Source: Thermoleophilia bacterium (GTDB lineage Bacteria > Actinomycetota > Thermoleophilia > RBG-16-64-13). Taken from it: a stretch of DNA of 64,000 nt. Position numbers and translations under genes: made by a program. The notes under the pieces were generated by a model. That model searched no databases. It had not been told where the DNA came from and saw nothing but the letters and a program-made list of their open reading frames with translations. Where the stretch lies: the NCBI GenBank assembly GCA_027493445.1, contig JAOSKU010000001.1, positions 1,042,501 through 1,106,500 on the forward strand, written 5' to 3'. Positions 62,985-64,000 of this stretch are shown here, piece by piece (positions within the stretch are counted from its first letter, which is position 1; each line of letters starts with the position of its first letter).

Positions 62985-63072
62985 CCTCGGTCGCGTCCGT
63001 AGCTCTCTCCCTGCGTCCTTGCCTCGCCCGCACCCAGCGCACCCTGACGGCGAGGCGTCATTCCGAGCCGAG
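62985..63072. repeat. partial dispersed repeat copy at a gene end
   Basis: On the minus strand CGGAATGACGCCTCGCCGTCA begins at the radical SAM stop codon (the TGA is part of the repeat), followed by GGTGCGCTGGGTGCGGGCGAGG and AAGGACGCAGGGAG. The centre (the GCGTAGCAGCGCTACGG palindrome) is shortened to AGCTACGG. Only about 88 bases remain. Confidence 0.65.
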
Positions 63073-64000
63073 CTTCTGGAGCTCGGCGGGGCCCGAACGC
63101 GTCCCTGTGAACGCCCGCAACTCCCGCAGATAGGCCATGTTGTCGGGTACGCGCTCCCAGCCGCGCGTGAGAAGGAAGCCCTCCAGACGGTGCTTGGGGT
63201 TGGGTGGTAGCCGGTTCAGCCGATAGAAGCGGCGGTGAGCTCCCATGGTGGCCTGCTGGAGCTCCCACGGGGTCATCTTCTTGGGCCAAAACACCACATG
63301 GTGGCCGTCGTAGAGGCTCCAGTTGTTGGTGAAAATCCGCCCTTCTCGCCGGAGCTTGTCCGTTTGTCGGGTCCCCGGTAAGGGGGTCAGGATCAGGAAC
63401 TGAGCGGAGCTGATGTCCGTGGCGATGGCAAAGTCGACGGTGTTATCGATCGATTCGAGCGTGTCGGTGTCGGACCCGAATACGAACATGCCGTGGGTCT
63501 TAATGCCGTATGCGTGCAGCGCCTCAAGACCTCCCCGGATGTCATCGAGGCTCTGCCGCTTGTTGAACGCGGCCAGCGTCTCGGGGTTCGCCGACTCCAG
63601 ACCCAGGTAGACCAGGTAGCAGCCGGCTTCGGTGAGCAGCTTCAGCAGGTCGTGGTCAACCCGGCCGCCCTTGTAGACGGAGTCCACGCGGATCTGGGCC
63701 GAGAAGGGCACCTGCAGGCCCTCGCGGATCATCCGAGCCAGCAAGGCCTTGGTGCGCCTCTTCGACAGCATGAAGTTGTCATCGTAGAAGAAGATGCTCT
63801 TCGGGTTTTCGGCCTTGAGCGCGCGCACCACCTTCTCCTCCGGATCGGTGCGCACTCGCCGGCCGAACATCATGATCACAGAGCAGAACTCGCAATCGTG
63901 CGGGCAGCCGCGTGAAGTCAGGAAGGGGGTGGGGTTGATCTTCTCGCGGAAGTCCACCAGATCCAGATCGGGTACCGGCAAGGCGTCCAGCGAGTCCAGC
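63058..64000 (-). CDS. B12-binding/radical SAM protein, 5' end off the window
   Basis: About 314 residues of the C-terminal part are visible. The radical SAM cluster motif is CPHDCEFC in TSRGCPHDCEFCSVIMMFG, followed by IFFYDDNFMLSKRR, the GLESANPETLAAFNK segment and GMFVFGSDTDTLESI. This arrangement is typical of cobalamin-binding-domain/radical SAM (class B methyltransferase-like or HpnJ-like) proteins, whose N-terminal B12 domain would lie beyond the right edge. The substrate is unknown. The stop codon lies inside a dispersed repeat. Confidence 0.82.
   Translation of the reverse strand, partial: LDSLDALPVPDLDLVDFREKINPTPFLTSRGCPHDCEFCSVIMMFGRRVRTDPEEKVVRALKAENPKSIFFYDDNFMLSKRRTKALLARMIREGLQVPFSAQIRVDSVYKGGRVDHDLLKLLTEAGCYLVYLGLESANPETLAAFNKRQSLDDIRGGLEALHAYGIKTHGMFVFGSDTDTLESIDNTVDFAIATDISSAQFLILTPLPGTRQTDKLRREGRIFTNNWSLYDGHHVVFWPKKMTPWELQQATMGAHRRFYRLNRLPPNPKHRLEGFLLTRGWERVPDNMAYLRELRAFTGTRSGPAELQKLGSE

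Noticed and set aside
1..64000. CRISPR arrays, rRNA and tRNA genes
   Set aside because: No regularly spaced repeats with unique spacers and no cloverleaf or rRNA-like stretches were seen; tRNAscan-SE and Infernal would be decisive.

Overview
The window is GC-rich bacterial DNA. It most resembles a deep-branching, probably anaerobic member of the Actinobacteriota. That is an inference from the Thr/Ala-rich linker protein, the FtsZ and principal sigma factor sequences and the DUF3524 glycosyltransferase; there is no rRNA or other decisive marker here. Its most striking content is an almost complete tetrahydromethanopterin/methanofuran (H4MPT/MFR) one-carbon module, a set best known from methanogens and aerobic methylotrophs.

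Layout: (1) 1-6.6 kb: two hybrid sensor kinases on the minus strand. The second is split by an IS5-type element with a CTAG target duplication. (2) 6.9-13.4 kb: an arsenic operon reading arsR-arsD-arsA-acr3, two small 4Fe-4S proteins, arsC-type reductase and metallophosphoesterase, with a promoter and operator in front of arsR. (3) 13.5-35.4 kb: the C1 module. Methanofuran biosynthesis is represented by MfnB, MfnD and MfnE. Pterin synthesis is represented by an MptA-type cyclohydrolase, a DHPS-like protein, beta-RFAP synthase, DmrB-like flavoprotein and RimK-type ligase. C1 conversion is covered by MtdB, Mch, Ftr/FhcD and formyl-MFR dehydrogenase subunits A, B, C and a separate FwdD-like subunit. 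Associated proteins are DUF1464, DUF447, CitG-like, HisA-like and hydantoinase-like. A 162-bp MITE and an IS701-type element sit back to back at one CTAG site inside this cluster. (4) 34.4-39.9 kb: a minus-strand run headed by a consensus promoter and two tandem riboswitch-like RNAs, each with an intrinsic terminator, then a DUF2193-like protein, an aquaporin with an altered second NPA box, an iron-sulfur flavoprotein, DmrB-like flavoprotein and beta-RFAP synthase. (5) 40-49.6 kb: RtcB/archease/CapA, an AbiEii-type toxin pair, Nudix, threonine aldolase, class II aldolase, a zinc-ribbon membrane protein and DinB. (6) 49.7-64 kb: mainly housekeeping genes (Pgi, glycosyltransferase, rhomboid, endonuclease IV, principal sigma factor, class IV aminotransferase, nitrilase, FtsZ, ParA, radical SAM).

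Two features cut across the window. First, about a dozen conserved genes are broken by loss of exactly one base, nearly always in a run of G or C (usually 6 reading as 5). This looks like systematic homopolymer undercalling, so most broken genes here, including ftsZ, fhcC and mtdB, are probably intact in the organism. Second, a roughly 150-bp dispersed repeat occurs at least six times at gene borders. One copy carries the same terminal repeats and CTAG duplication as the IS5-type element.
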